Source: Liolophura sinensis (lineage: Eukaryota; Mollusca; Polyplacophora; Chitonida; Chitonidae). From it: DNA of 64,000 nucleotides. The stretch covers positions 9,307,501-9,371,500 of the forward strand of contig NC_088303.1 of assembly GCF_032854445.1 (NCBI RefSeq), in the 5' to 3' direction. The position numbers and the translations under genes were made by a program. The notes below the pieces were generated by a model. That model had not been told where the DNA came from. It did not search any database and worked only from the letters and a program-made list of their open reading frames with translations. Positions 11,165 through 23,817 of this stretch are shown here, piece by piece. How positions within the stretch are numbered: position 1 is the stretch's first letter; every line of letters begins with the position of its first letter.

Positions 11165-13799
11165 TGTACAGTTTGACAAAAGAGGTCACTATTCGTCGAG
11201 GCTGGCCTGACCACTACAACGTTAGTGCAGCTCAATTCCTCACACAGCGCACGGTTTTACAGAGGAAGTCATTATCAGCTGAGGCTGGTCTAACCACTAC
11301 ATCATTATTGCAGCTCAATTCCTCACACAGCATACGGTTTGACAGAGGAAGTCACTATCTGCCAAGTCTGGTCTGACCACTACACAGTCACTGCATAACA
11401 ATTCCTGACACAGTGTCCAAATTAACGTAAGATGTCATTATCTGCCGAGGCTGGTCTGACCACTACAACGCCGGTGCAGCTCAATTCCTCATAAAAACGT
11501 AGGGTTTGGCGGGGGAGGTCACTATCTGCAGAAGTTGGCTTGACCACTACGACGTCAGTGCAGCTTAATTCCTCACACAGCGTACAGTTTGACAGAGGAG
11601 GTCACTATCTGCAGAAGTTGGCTTGACCACTACGACGTCAGTGCAGCTTAATTCCTCACACAGCGTACAGTTTGACAGAGGAGGTCACTATCTGCCGAGG
11701 TTGGCTTGACCACTACGACGTCAATGCAGCTCACTTCTTCACACAGCGCACGGTTTGACAAGGACGGCCACAAGCCGTCGAGGCAGGTCTGACCACTACG
11801 ACGTCAGAGCAGCTCAATTCTTCACACAGTGTACGGTTTGACGGAGGGTGTCACTATCCACTGAGGCTGGTCTGACCACTACAACATCAGTGCAGCTCAA
11901 TTCCTCAAACAACATCCGGTTTGATGGGGTACTTCACTATTCGCCGAGGCTAGTCTGATCATTACAACATGAGTGCTGCTCAATTTCTCATACGGCGTTA
12001 GCTTTGACAGAGTAGGTCACTATATGCCGAGAATGGCCAGACCACTGCAATGTCATTGCAACTTAATTCCTAATACCGCATACAGTTTAACAGAGGAAAT
12101 ATCTATCTCCCGAGGCAAGTTTGACCACAACAACGTCAGTGCAGGTCAATTCCTCACACAGCGTACGGTTTGACAGTGGAGATCAAAACACGTCGAGGCT
12201 GGTCTGACCACTACAACGTTAGTGCAGCTCCAATCCTCATATAGCGTACGGGTTAATAGAGGAAATCACTATCTGCAGAGGCTGGTCTGACCACTACAAC
12301 GTCAGTGCAGCTTAATTCATACAGCGTACGGTTTGCTGGCAAAGATCACTATCTGCCGAGGTTGGTCTGCCCACTACAGCGTCAGTGCAGCTTAATTCAT
12401 ACAGCGTACGGTTTGCTGGAAGAGGTCAATATCGGCCGAGGCTGGCCTGACCACTACAATGCCAGTGCATCTCAATTCCTCGCACAACGTACGGTTTGAA
12501 GGAGATCACCATCTGCCGAGGCTGGTCTGACCACTACAACGTGACTTCAGCTCAATTCCTCACACAGAGTACGGCTTGACAGAGGAGATCACTATCTGCC
12601 GAGTCTGGTCTGACCACTACATCGTCGGTGAAGCTCAATTCCTCACACGGCAAAAATAGGTCACTATTCGGCAGAGCTGGTCTGACCACTACAATGTCAA
12701 TGCAACTCAATTCCTCACACAGCGTACGGTTTGACATAGGAAATCTCTATCTGCCGAGGCTGGCCTGACCACTAAGACGTTAGTGCAGCTCAATTCCTCA
12801 TACAACATACGGTTTAACTGAGGAGATCATTATCTGCGGAGGCTGGTCTGACCACTACAACGTTGGTGCAGCTCAATTCCTTACACAGCGCACGGTTTGA
12901 TGCTAGAGATCACTATTCGGCAGAACTGGTCTGACCACTACAATGTTAGTGCAGCTCAATTCCTCACACATCGTACGGTTTGGCAGAGAAGGTCACTGTC
13001 TACCGAGTCTGGTCTGACCACTACACAGTCACTGCATAACAATTCCTCACACAGCGTCCAAGTTAACCTAAGATGTCATTATCTGCCGAGGCTGGTCTGA
13101 CCACTACAACGCCGGTGCGGCTCAATTCCTCATAAGAGCAAAGGGTTTGACGGGGGAGGTTACTATCTGCAGAAGATGGCTTGACCACTACGCCGTCAGT
13201 GCAGCTTAATTCCTCACACAGCGTACAGTTTGACAGAGAAGGTCGGCAGAGCTGATATGACCACTACAACACCAATGCAGCTCCATTCCTTAAATAATAT
13301 ACAACTTGACTGAGGAGATCACTATCTACCGAGGCTGGTATCATACAACGTACGTATTAACAGAAAAGATGACTATCTGCCGAGTCTGGTCTGACGACTA
13401 CAACATTGGTGCAGCTCAATTCCTCATACAACATACAGTTTGACAGACGATATCACTATCTGCTGAGGGTGGTCTTACCACTACAATGTCAGTGCAGCTC
13501 TATTCCTCACACAGCGTATGGTTTGACAGAGGAGATCGCTATCTGCCGAGGCTGGTCTGACCAATACAACGTTAGTGCAGCTCAATTCCTCATACAGCAT
13601 ACCGTTTGACAGAGGAAATCACTATCTGCTGGGGCTGGTCTGACAAATACGACGCCAGTGCAGCTCAATTCTTTACGCAACGTACGGTCTGACAGAGGAG
13701 ATCACTTTCTGCCAAGGCAGGTCTGACCGCTACCACGTTCTTGCAGCTTAATTACTCACAAAGCGTGCGGTTTAACAAAGCAGATCACTATCTGCCGAT

Positions 13800-14230
13800 G
13801 CTGGTCTGACCACTACACTGTCAGTGCAGCTCAATTCCTCACACAGCGTACGGTTTGATGGAAGAGATCACTATTCGGCAGGGCTGGTTTTACCACTACA
13901 ACGTCAGTTGAGCTCAATTCTTCACACAGCGTACGATTTGACAGAGGAGATCACTATCTGCCTAGGCTGGTCTGACCACTACACTGTCAGTGCAGCTCAA
14001 TTCCTCACACAGCGTACGGTTTGATGGAAGAGATCACTATTCGGCAGGGCTGGTTTTACCACTACAACGTCAGTTGAGCTCAATTCTTCACACAGCGTAC
14101 GATTTGACAGAGGAAATCACTATCTGCCGAGGCTGGTCTGACCACTACAAGGTTAGTGCAGCTCAATTCCTCACACAGCGTACGGTTTGATGGAAGAGAT
14201 CACTATTCGGCAGGGCTGGTTTTACCACTA
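13800..14230 (+). repeat. 166-bp dimeric higher-order repeat
   Basis: Alternating monomers carry distinctive variants (gatggaagagatcactattc with ggctggttttaccac, versus gatttgacagaggag). The pair repeats about 2.6 times with near identity, indicating recent local amplification of a two-monomer unit. Confidence 0.85.
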
Positions 14231-15503
14231 CACTGTCAGTGCAGCTCAGTTCTTCACACAGCGTACGGTTTGACAGAGGAGATATCTATCTGCTGACGTC
14301 GGCCTGACCACTACAAGGTTAGTGCAGCTCAATTCCTCACACAGGGTACGGTTTGACAGAGACGATCACTTTCTGCTATGGTTGGCGTGAGCACTACAAC
14401 GTTAGTTTAGCTCTATTCCTCACACAGCTTACGGTTTGACAGAAGAAATTACTATCTGCCGAGGCTGGTCTGACCAATACGACGCCAGTGCAGCTCAATT
14501 CCTCACACAACGTACAGTCTGACAGAGGAGATCACGATCTGCCAAGGCTTGTCTGACCACTACAATGTCAGTGCAACTTAAATCCCGACACAGCGTACGG
14601 CGTGACTTGGGAGATAACTATCTGGTATGACTGGTATGACCACTACAACATTAGTGCAGCTCGATTCCTTATACAACGTACGGTTTGATGTTAGTGACAA
14701 TGTTAGTGCAGCTCACTTCCTACCAGAGCGCACTTTTTGACAGAGGAGATCACTATTTCCCGAGTCCAGTATGACCACTACAGCGTCAGTGCAGCTCTAT
14801 TCCTTACACAGTGAACGGTTTGACGGAAGAGGTTACTATTCGACAAGGCTGGTCTAAAAACTACAATGTCAGTGCAGGTCAGTTCCTGAGACAGCGCACG
14901 ATTTGACAGAAGAGATTACTATCTGCCGAGGCTGGTCTGACCACTACAACGTTAGTGCAGCTCAATTCCTCGCACAGCGTGCGGTTTGATAAAGAAGATC
15001 ACTATCTGCCGATGCTGGTCTGACCACTACAAGGTTAGTGCAGTTCAATTCCTCATACAACATAGGGTTTCACAGAGGAGATCAGTTTCTGCCTAGTCAC
15101 TACATCATCAGTGCCGCTCAATTCCTCACACAACGAACGGTTTGACGGAAGAGATCACCATTTGGCGAGGCAGGTTTGACCACTACAATGTCCGTGCAGC
15201 TCAATTCCTCACACAGCGTACGGTCTGACAGATGAGATCACTATCTCCCAAGGCTGGTGTGACAACTACAACGTCAGTGCAGCTGAATTCTTCGTACAAC
15301 GTAGGGTTTAAAAAGGAGATCACTGTCTTCCTTGGCTGGTCTGACCACTCCAGCGTCAGTGCAGCTCAATTCCTCACACAGCGTGCGGTTAAGCAAAGAA
15401 GATCGCTATCTGTCGAGGCTGGAATGACCACTACAACGTCAGTTCAACTCAATTCTTCTCACAGCATATGGCTAGACAGAGGAGATCACTATCTACCGAG
15501 TCT

Positions 15504-15832
15504 CTTCCAGCAAACCGTACGCTGTATGACGAATTGAGCTGCTTTGAAGATGAAGTGGTCAGACCAGCCTCTGTTAAACCGTATGTTGTATGAAAAATTG
15601 AACTGCACTAACGTTGTAGTATTCAAATCGGCCTCGGCAGACAGTTATCTCCTTTGTTAAACCCTATATTGCATGAGGAATCAAGTTGATCTGGCGTGGT
15701 AGTGGTCAGGTCAGCTCTGCCGAATAGTGATCTCTTTCACCAAACCGTACGCTGTCTGAGGAACTAAGCTGCACTGACATTATAGTAGTCAGACTCCAGT
15801 CTGGCCGAATAGTGACCTCTTCCGTCAAACCG
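15504..15832 (-). repeat. inverted block of about four satellite monomers
   Basis: Here the satellite reads in reverse: caaaccgtacgctgt, gaattgagctgc, gtagtcagac and ggtcagaccagcct are reverse complements of the consensus. The forward orientation returns at about 15833 (ttcctcacacagtg). The block is about 330 bp, close to four 83-bp units. The inverted monomers are more diverged than their neighbours. Confidence 0.9.
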
Positions 15833-16030
15833 TTCCTCACACAGTGAAAGGTTTGACAGATGAAACCACTGTCTGCCGAGGCTGGTCTGACCACTACAGC
15901 GTCAGTGGAGCTCAATTTTTCATACAGTGTACAGTTTGACAGAGGAGATCACTGTCTTCCGAGGCTGGTCTGACCACTACAACGTTAGTGCAGCTTAATT
16001 CCCCACACAGCGTACAGTTTGACAGAGGAG

Positions 16031-16560
16031 ATTACTGTTTGCCTAGGCTGGACTGGCCACTACAACGTTAGTGCAGCTCAATTCATCACACAGCATACGG
16101 TTTGACAGATGAGATTACTGTTTGCCTAGACTGGACTGGCCACTACTACGTCAGTGCAGCTTAATTCCTCACACAGCGTACAGTTTGACAGAGGAGATTA
16201 CTGTTTGCCTAGGCTGGACTGGCCACTACAACGTTAGTGCAGCTCAATTCCTCACACAGCGTACAGTTTGACAGAGGAGATTACTGTTTGCCTAGGCTGG
16301 ACTGGTCACTACAACGTTAGTGCAGCTCAATTCATCACACAGCATACGGTTTGACAGATGAGATTACTATTTGCCTAGACTGGACTGGCCACTACTAGGT
16401 CAGTGCAGCTTAATTCCTCACACAGCGTACAGTTTGACAGAGGAGATTACTGTTTGCCTAGGCTGGACTGGCCACTACAACGTTAGTGCAGCTCAATTCA
16501 TCACACAGCATACGGTTTGACAGATGAGATTACTGTTTGCCTAGGCTGGATTGGCCACTA
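16031..16560 (+). repeat. homogenised higher-order satellite block
   Basis: Seven successive monomers share the variant gattactgtttgcctag with ctggactggccac, absent from most of the array. Two monomer types (one with caattcatcacacagcat, one with taattcctcacacagcgt) alternate, with one extra monomer inserted, giving an irregular 166/249-bp higher-order pattern. Confidence 0.85.
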
Positions 16561-17080
16561 CTACGTAAGTGCAGCTTAATTCCTCACACAGCGTGCGGCT
16601 GAACAAAAGAGATCACTATTCTGTAGAGCTGGTTTGATCATTACAAGGTCAGTGCAGCTTAATTCCTCAGAAAGCGTTCGGTTTGATATGAGATATCACT
16701 ATCTGCCGAGGCTGGTTTGACCACTACAACGTTGGTGCAGCTCAATTCCTCACACAGCGGTTTAACAAAGGAGATCACAATCTGTCGAGGCTGGTATTAT
16801 CACTACAACGTCAGTTCAGCTCAATTTCTCACACAGTGTAGGATTTGACAGAGGAGATCACAGTCTGCCGAGGCTGGTCTCACCACTACAGCGTCAGTGC
16901 AGCTCAATTCTTTATACAACGTACAATTTGACAGAGGAGATCACTGTCTTCCGAGGCTGGTCTTACCACTACAGCGTCAGTGCAGCTCAATTCCTCACAC
17001 AGCATACGGTTTAACAGAGGAGATCACTATCTGCCTAGGCTGGTCTGACCACTACATCGTCAGTGTAGCTCAATTCGTCA

Positions 17081-17880
17081 ACAAAAGTCAACGCGGTGAG
17101 TATATGTTAAATAGTCTCGTGAAAGTCTGTAACTAAGTAAGAGAATATTCCTTCTTTAATTTGAATATGATGTCAGTTAACCCGTGTATTTTAGCTGGAT
17201 GCTTTACGTTGGATCCATCCCGGGAGAATCCTTTTGATCACACTATCCCGTACATTGTTAGGTAAAATTAAGGAATTATAAAATCTGTGAAAGAAAACTT
17301 CAATATCTGAACGCCGTGGTGAGAAATTATTTACGGTTTTGTAAGTACCAAGAGGCCCATGCTTCGTCAGACTTGATTTGAGCTGTACACATGAGTGCTC
17401 CAATAAGTGAGGTACCGTGTTTCCAGTTTAAATGTCTGTGTTTTTTAACGATGTGCCAGGAAAAAATATCTGTATACGGTGTCTTATACGCTGTGAAATG
17501 TTTTCCAGAATACAATTATATTTCCAAAAGCGATCTTTTAATGTAAAAGAAAAAATCCCGAGTTCTTACTTCCGTGTAAGCAATCATTGTCCGCACTGGA
17601 CTTTTACATCAATATTTTGTTTAAAAATCACCCATCGTTTCTTCATTTCTTGTTTTTTTTATTTATTTATTTATTTATTCATTATTTCTATATGTGTATC
17701 AATTAATGCCATCAGAAGAGAACCTTAGAAGCAATGGGAAAAAAACAGTTTCTCTGAAAATACTACAATTCACTCGTAAAATACAATTTATCAATAAAGC
17801 AGTTTGACACAAGTACATCATTCTTTCACTGTTAGACAGTACATCGTGCCATAAAGGAATATTACAGAACCATTGTCGTG
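17081..17880. other. no gene seen
   Basis: Right flank of the satellite. It contains an ATTT repeat tract near 17659-17680. No supported coding sequence. Confidence 0.5.
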
Positions 17881-17884
17881 CTAT

Positions 17885-18235
17885 CGCAGCACAGTGACTC
17901 AAGAGGTGCTCACCAGTGAGTTCGCCGTGAATTCAAGTCCAGCTTATGCTGGCTCCCTGTGCTGTTGTGCGTGCATTGCCTGCTAGCCATGCGCCTGGTC
18001 GTGCATTTTTTTGTCAGGAGGGGTGGTAGTTTTTCCGAACCCTGTCCGTTTTTCTTCAGTCCACTCACTTACCGCACCGAAACCGCCATGAAATTTACAA
18101 CATCAATGCCTTAACGCCGTACTCAAACAGCACTTACAAATATATGGGTAGGTTTTTGTGTGAAGGAAACTAATCGGATTCACAGCTATTCGCCGTGGTA
18201 TAAGTGAAATAGTCCTAGCGTAGCCTTAATCCCAA
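17885..18235 (+). mobile_element. diverged full-length molluscan tRNA-SINE
   Basis: A tRNA-like head with a B-box-like motif (gaattcaagtccagcttatg) is followed by ctggctccctg, a distorted middle, and a 3' end with ccgtggtataagtgaaatag. An A-rich stretch (AAAACAAAAAC) follows at 18235-18265. Divergence is high, so the insertion is old. Confidence 0.65.
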
Positions 18236-18265
18236 CCAAAAAAAACAAAAACAAAAAAACAAAAA

Positions 18266-20500
18266 GAGGTACGGTACTGAATATATTTGCACTTGCATCA
18301 TACCTTGCATCATGTATTTCAATTTCTTACACTTTTGACATGTTAATAGGTGTTTAAACCAGCTGGCCACATAAGGCTGCTTTTTAAACAATACAGTGTT
18401 ATTTATTTATTTGCTTCATGTTTTAATTAGGTGTCGTCCAAACTAAATCATGTAAGTTTTCATGATGATGCATTAGACGCCGTCCAATACAAGTTGCGTA
18501 ACAAATTCCTTAGTATAAAAACGTGTCCATAGATGTAGATGAAGCCGTTAACAAACAGTCGGATGAGGTGAAAGGTTAGGCGATAGATGCCTCGGTGCTT
18601 GCCGCCTAAGACTGCTCTAACAAGGGGCAACAAGGTCAGGTTTATCATGTCTATCTTAACCTCTGGAGAGCAGCATTGCGAACGTATCAAAAGCAAAAAC
18701 AACCCTCGGATACGAATAACCGACATTTTGTTGTGACCTTATTTCTGAGATAGCATTCTCGAAGCTTTGTCAAATTAAGAAAATACCTCTATAATGTGCG
18801 CACTGGTTGTCCTTAGTGCGAACAAGTTGTTCCAGAAACGTGACTAGGATCAGTGACTAGCTTCAGTGACAGAGCTCACTTTTGTTATAGAGGTAAAAGG
18901 TCCTGGGAGGGAAAATGGATCAATGCGCAGAGGGCCAGTTGTATTTAGTACACACTCGGAAGAAGTTATTAGTTATGGATTCCAAACGAATGGTCTCTAA
19001 CTGTGTACAGGGTGAGATATAGATGTAAACTGCTGGAAAGTTGCCTCATTATATAATCTGTATTAATCAAGGAACAGAAGACAAGATCAATTCGTGAAGA
19101 ATTCCAGTAGGCTCATCGCAAAAAACAGATGCCTCACTGTAGTCTCTGTGCTAAACTGACGCTGAAGTCCCATGCCTTATTTTTGTAGACAACTGCTGCA
19201 TTATTTACTGATCACCACTGATTTATTAAAGATTCATTAATGATCCGGCCTAAGAAATCGCCCTCAAAAGAAATAAATCATTTCCGATTAATGTCCTACC
19301 CCGAAACATTTTTTTTATTAAGGAAGTAGTGATTAATTCAATTTATTTTCATTCAAAAAATTTATGTTTCAAATTCACATTTAATAACATTTAAATATTA
19401 AAATAAAATCAATAAATGAATGCAGCTTTTACTGTCTATTTTAAACATCGCTTCAAACCCATTCGACCTAAACAAGACAGCTGGAATCATTTAAGCTCTG
19501 TAAAATACATTAAAAAGACTACCACATGGAGCAAAATCAGAGCAGCGACGACAATATGGTAGCTGGCATATGGGTATACGTAACCGATGAATCCGGCCTC
19601 GTGTCATTCAGGGTCTCATTATAACTTCTAAATGCTTAAAAGGTAGCTACTTAAAACAGCTGCATGGATTAAGCAGAATTGGAATGTCCAACCATGTACC
19701 TAAATTAGAAAGAAATGAAGCAGTTCTTCTTAACGCAAACTATTCTTTGCGTTCAATGTTTTGCATATCTAACAAAGCCATAGGCCATGTTCCAAACTGA
19801 ACGTATGAATAATGCTTGGCGTGTGGCAGTTAATTTTCAAAGAAAAAGGTTATGCATATAGCTAGTCAGCTATACTGATGACAGTTCTGTCTGTGTTTCG
19901 TTTTCCAATCATTTAAGGTAATGACAGTGCTGATTTCGGTACCACTGCTCAGTTTTCTTGACATATATACAAATGACCTGCATTATTCAAATTATGGAAA
20001 TTTTCTCCTGGGTTGAAGCAAAAGCGTATTACTAGCGATCTGGAATTAGTCTCGAGGGAATTCATTAATAAGGAATTCAGTAGCTATCGATTTGCTAAGA
20101 ACATTTATCATTGTACAACCGGAAACTTGGTTATGGGCGGTTGTAGAACGGTAAATTGATCTACCGGGGAATTGTTTGTGTCTGTGATCGATCTCTTTAG
20201 GGTGACCCTCGTCGCCGTCAAGCCCTCCTTTGAGTTCAAGCAGAGTCGGTGGGTTTCTTCTGGTACAATGGTGTTTCCAAGGACTCGCAAAGTTCCTAGA
20301 GTAACAGGGCATGCATATCAGGGAATGATCATCCCAGCACACTGACGGCTTCCACAGACGTGAGAAAATATCCCTGCCAAGCTTATGACGCAAATCGGCA
20401 TATTTACACAGTTGGTTGTACTTATGTTTTCTTTCGCCGTGCATAAGGATATAAGTTGCTTTGCCAATACGCATTGGAGGAGTAACAGATAGGTAAGCAC
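18266..20500. other. no supported gene
   Basis: The best open frames are minus 18460-18726 (88 codons with ATG and a basic, hydrophobic sequence) and minus 20046-20474 (142 codons with ATG). Neither shows a recognisable domain, and neither has convincing splice or promoter context. The rest is AT-rich. Confidence 0.4.
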
Positions 20501-20506
20501 AACTAG

Positions 20507-20692
20507 GCTGTCATTATTCACTTTGATTTGCTTACCTTTTCTATTGGTAAGACTTGTGTTTTACCGCGTAAAACATGCCATATACTTCACTAACTGGGCT
20601 GTCAATTTACGCTTTGATTTCATTAGTTTTTCTCTATTTATATGACCAGTGTTTTACGGCGTAAAACATGCCATGTGCTTCACTAATAGCAG
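20507..20692 (+). repeat. imperfect tandem duplication of about 90 bp with palindromic core
   Basis: Two adjacent units share ggctgtca, ctttgatt, and gtgttttac(c/g)gcgtaaaacatgccat followed by cttcactaa. The segment tgttttacggcgtaaaaca is a perfect palindrome in the second copy and has one mismatch in the first. Confidence 0.8.
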
Positions 20693-21265
20693 TCAGTTTA
20701 ATGAGCGAGTGAAACCACACTAAACCCAAGGAAAACCACTCATCGCACTAGGTACATGCTGACCAAACATCCTGAAACTTTCACTTAAAAATGAAAACTC
20801 AATTGATATTATAAATACTCTAAATTTGGCAAAGCTCAATTGTAAAATATGTTAGTTGCATTTCTTATTTCCTTCTGATTAAGAGGATTAACTCATTACC
20901 TGCTGTAAATACATACGCCTCAACCAAATGATTATTGCCTCCTGCTAACATTGTCTATAAATTGTACATTACTGCTTGTGTAGACATCTATCCCCGAAGG
21001 ATTTGTGAACTTTATGTTGCGTGGGGTTCATCAAGACATTTTAACAAGTTTGGATAACATCTGTGAGACATACACCAATTTACGCTTTTTTGGAGCGTTT
21101 TGATTTTTTAAAATCATTTTACTGATTTGCTGGAGGCGATACAATTCTTGAGTAAACATAATATGCAAACATTTCAATGTCAGATTTTATTACATGAGCT
21201 ACACATGAAGTGACAACATATGTAAAGGATAACATAAACCACCACTCTTCAGCGCGTGCGATAAA
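20693..21265. other. no gene seen
   Basis: No coding or repeat feature could be supported. Confidence 0.5.
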
Positions 21266-21269
21266 ACTT

Positions 21270-21400
21270 CATGACATACAACCACAGCATAACTAGCGAG
21301 AGCTAAATTCGAACCTGTGACCTTATTGTTGAAGTACAAGAGTCAGCGAGGCCACACGCAGCGCTCAGACACATGTATGTGCACTTGGCCATGAATAACC
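21270..21400 (-). mobile_element. tRNA-like SINE remnant
   Basis: On the minus strand the sequence includes aggtcacaggttcgaattta, a tRNA B-box-like motif, and upstream (21370-21340) a gtggcctcgctgactc segment in roughly the A-box position. This arrangement is common in tRNA-derived SINE heads; it is too decayed to be a tRNA gene. Confidence 0.4.
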
Positions 21401-22780
21401 CCGCGTCGTTATCTCTCGGTGCTGATGAAAGGCATAATGAATCCATGTCTGGATGTGCGTGGGAGAGAGCCAAAACCAAGCCACAACATCCTGTACACTA
21501 AACACTCCACTGGGATGTTTCACATGCGCTGAGGGTGCAGGTTGATTCCAGAGACCAATAACACCAACATGTGAAGCCTTTCCTTAATGGACATGCGATT
21601 GTTTTGAGCGGATGACCATCATCCACCTCCTTTTGATTGTTGACTACTTTTGGGGGTCTACGTTTCTATAAAGGATTTTTCTTCAGCATCTGATGTTGCC
21701 AAGAACGTTTACTTTAAGCCATATATTGCCTGTAGTGAAAGCCCATTGATACCAGGATTGCTTTTTATTTTGGTGGCTCATGGAATATATTGGAATTTTT
21801 GGCAGACTGAGTCTGACAGTTTCCATTTTATCGATTCCAACTGACAAAAAATCCCTTGCAGAACGTGGAATAAGCCAGAGCTTGGTGGTTTTCACGCTCG
21901 CTTTATTGTCTGTTTAGAGAATGGGTTGTTCCCTCGTGGGTCGTCCTCAATGAACAGGAGATCTGCATTAGCTGTTTCATACTGGCTTAACTCCCGCTTG
22001 CCAGAAGACATCCGATATCGACCAAGATTCCCCAATTCCATTCAAGAGTCTCTACATCCGAGGTAGGCGCTGTGAGCTCTGGCCAGCCGTCAACCTCGTG
22101 GACTATGTATAGCGTGAAATTGGAGGTCAGAACGGTTTGAGCGTCTGTATTCAGCGGAGGGAATGATTTCGTAACACGTAGACGGCTACACCCTGCATTC
22201 TGTGAGTAAACCAGTTTACTTAATCGAGTCCACTCTTAGGATAGCAGCTGATGACCTGCAGTTATTTAGATTTGCGGACGTTTAGAAAACAAAAATGACG
22301 AGCCTGACTGACATACACGGCGGCTAAGTGAACTGTAATGTAACGCTGTGATTCCTACCTTAATTCTTACCGTTACTGGCTAAATGGTGTTACAGGCTAT
22401 AACAAAGCTCTCTGCATTTGGTACAGAACATTCCCACGCGATGTTGAACTCCATATCTGTCTACGTGCAGCATTGAACCTTTCTATGGAGGCAACTTGTT
22501 CGCACAGGGACTAAGAACCAATTATGTACCTATGTAGACTAATAAGTAATTACTAGAGTTTGCACCTAAGTAGGCACACAAACTGGAATTATTGGTATAT
22601 GCATGGATGCAGATACAATTTGCGATTATTGGCATGTTTTTAGACAAAATAACAGTATTTGGTATACCCACGCACATATGTATATTAGCTGGCAGTTACC
22701 GGCGTATGTAAGTACAGATGTGACTAAGCAACAATTGTTCACACACGCACACACGTACACATATAGATTATATGCTAGTT
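21401..22780. other. no gene seen
   Basis: Several short open frames but none with a domain, signal peptide plus splice context, or codon bias that I could support. Confidence 0.45.
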
Positions 22781-22784
22781 GTTT

Positions 22785-23065
22785 ATTTATATATTTATTT
22801 AATTGTTGTTTAACCCCATAATTAAAAGTTTTTCGCTTACGGCATGCACGTCAGTTTTATAGGTGTAGGAAACTGGAATGCTCGGCGTAAACTACACATC
22901 TTTGGCAATTTACCGAAGGACTTGTCCACGTGTGGTGTACATATACTCACACATTATTGTTGGGAGACAAATACATATAGTCTTCAACGAAAGTTTCACT
23001 GCGCAGGCAGTTATGTAAGGGTGGTTGGCCGTTTATTCTCACCATGGCCCCATGAATATTGAGAG
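22785..23065 (-). mobile_element. degenerate SINE-like element
   Basis: A run TATTTATTTAATTGTTGTTTAAC is followed by gtaggaaactggaatgctcgg, cgtaaactacacatctttgg, caatttaccgaaggacttg and ccacgtgtggtgtacatat. This is the order of blocks in a molluscan SINE family (poly-T tail, then 'ggaaaccggagtacccggag', then 'cctttggca', then 'ccacatgtggtgtac') read on its reverse strand. It is strongly diverged. Confidence 0.45.
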
Positions 23066-23640
23066 TATATTGAGAACGTTTCGTACCATGTGTTTAATTC
23101 ATATAGCAAACCGAAGATAAATCGCTCTGAAGCGGATGCGATTTCGTGTAAGCTATGACTGGGTCTAATATAACAGATATTGTTTTATTCGTCCCAGGCT
23201 ATGAGGACTGCACTCATCACTGCTAACTATGAGTGGCGTGTTGACAGGTTAAAGAGATGATTGCGTATAACTTTCGTCTCTCCCAGGAACATATATAACT
23301 AGGCACATATGCTTCTATATGCGGTCATGCAGATAACTATGCGAGATGATGTACTAGTAATGGTCAAGAAATGTAGCTCATTGGTGTAATACCGGGCACG
23401 TGCATGGGGTAAAGTTAATATGCGGCAGTATACATGTAAATGAATCATTATTTACCAGTGTTTAGGTAACGTGTACGTATGGAGTCCTACATCAACTGAA
23501 CACAGTAAGCACTGTCAGGCCTGTATACTGGTTTATGCGGCTGTATGCATTTTAGTGTAAACATATGTACAGGGTTTCTGTATATGTTTATGCAGCGATG
23601 AACTTTGACAGTTGTCATTGGTTGTTTGTGTGTTACAGGA
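23066..23640. other. upstream flank of the ADP-ribosyltransferase gene
   Basis: No coding signal. A plausible splice acceptor (gtttgtgtgttacag) ends at 23638, so a 5' untranslated intron is possible for the next gene. The TATA-like box at 23701 argues for a start inside this exon instead. Confidence 0.4.
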
Positions 23641-23700
23641 GGTCAAAAGATCAACTCATAAAGAAGAGGGTATATGTGGAGGACAGAAGGGTGACAGGTC

Positions 23701-23708
23701 GATATAAG
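23701..23708 (+). promoter_or_regulatory. TATA-like box
   Basis: gatataag lies about 115 bp upstream of the first ATG (23818) of the ADP-ribosyltransferase-like gene. Transcription from about 23730 would give a leader of roughly 90 nt with no upstream ATG. The motif is suggestive, not proven. Confidence 0.4.
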
Positions 23709-23817
23709 GGCAGTTAGCAGTCAGCCGGCTGTTATTTGGGAGTAAAGTTCACACCAGTGATTGAGTACACTACGTCTACCGAGTGAAATCGAGCCGAGGT
23801 GCAGGGTGTGCGTAACT

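Larger units (their letters stand above)
11165..17080 (+). repeat. 83-bp satellite array, about 71 monomers
   Basis: The monomer consensus contains gctggtctgaccactacaac, gtcagtgcagctcaattcct, cacacagcgtacggtttgac and agaggagatcactatctgcc, about 83 bp in all. The period is confirmed by identical stretches exactly 166 bp apart (for example 13824 and 13990). Monomers differ by scattered substitutions and small indels, typical of an older satellite with patches of recent homogenisation. Since 83 is not divisible by three, the many 60-70-codon open frames are accidental and shift register every monomer. A segment near 11360-11600 (containing cactgcataacaattcct) recurs near 13010-13240, suggesting a block duplication of about 20 monomers' spacing. 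Sharp unique flanks lie on both sides. Confidence 0.97.

Noticed and set aside
11173..17136. Series of 60-100-codon frames in the satellite
   Set aside because: The 83-bp period shifts frame each monomer, so recurrent frames are by-products of the repeat.
20318..20521. Minus-strand small secreted cysteine-containing peptide (VVLTYLLLLQCVLAKQ start)
   Set aside because: The frame has no ATG at its start (it begins with GTG) and I found no upstream exon to supply one; a 142-codon frame overlaps it.
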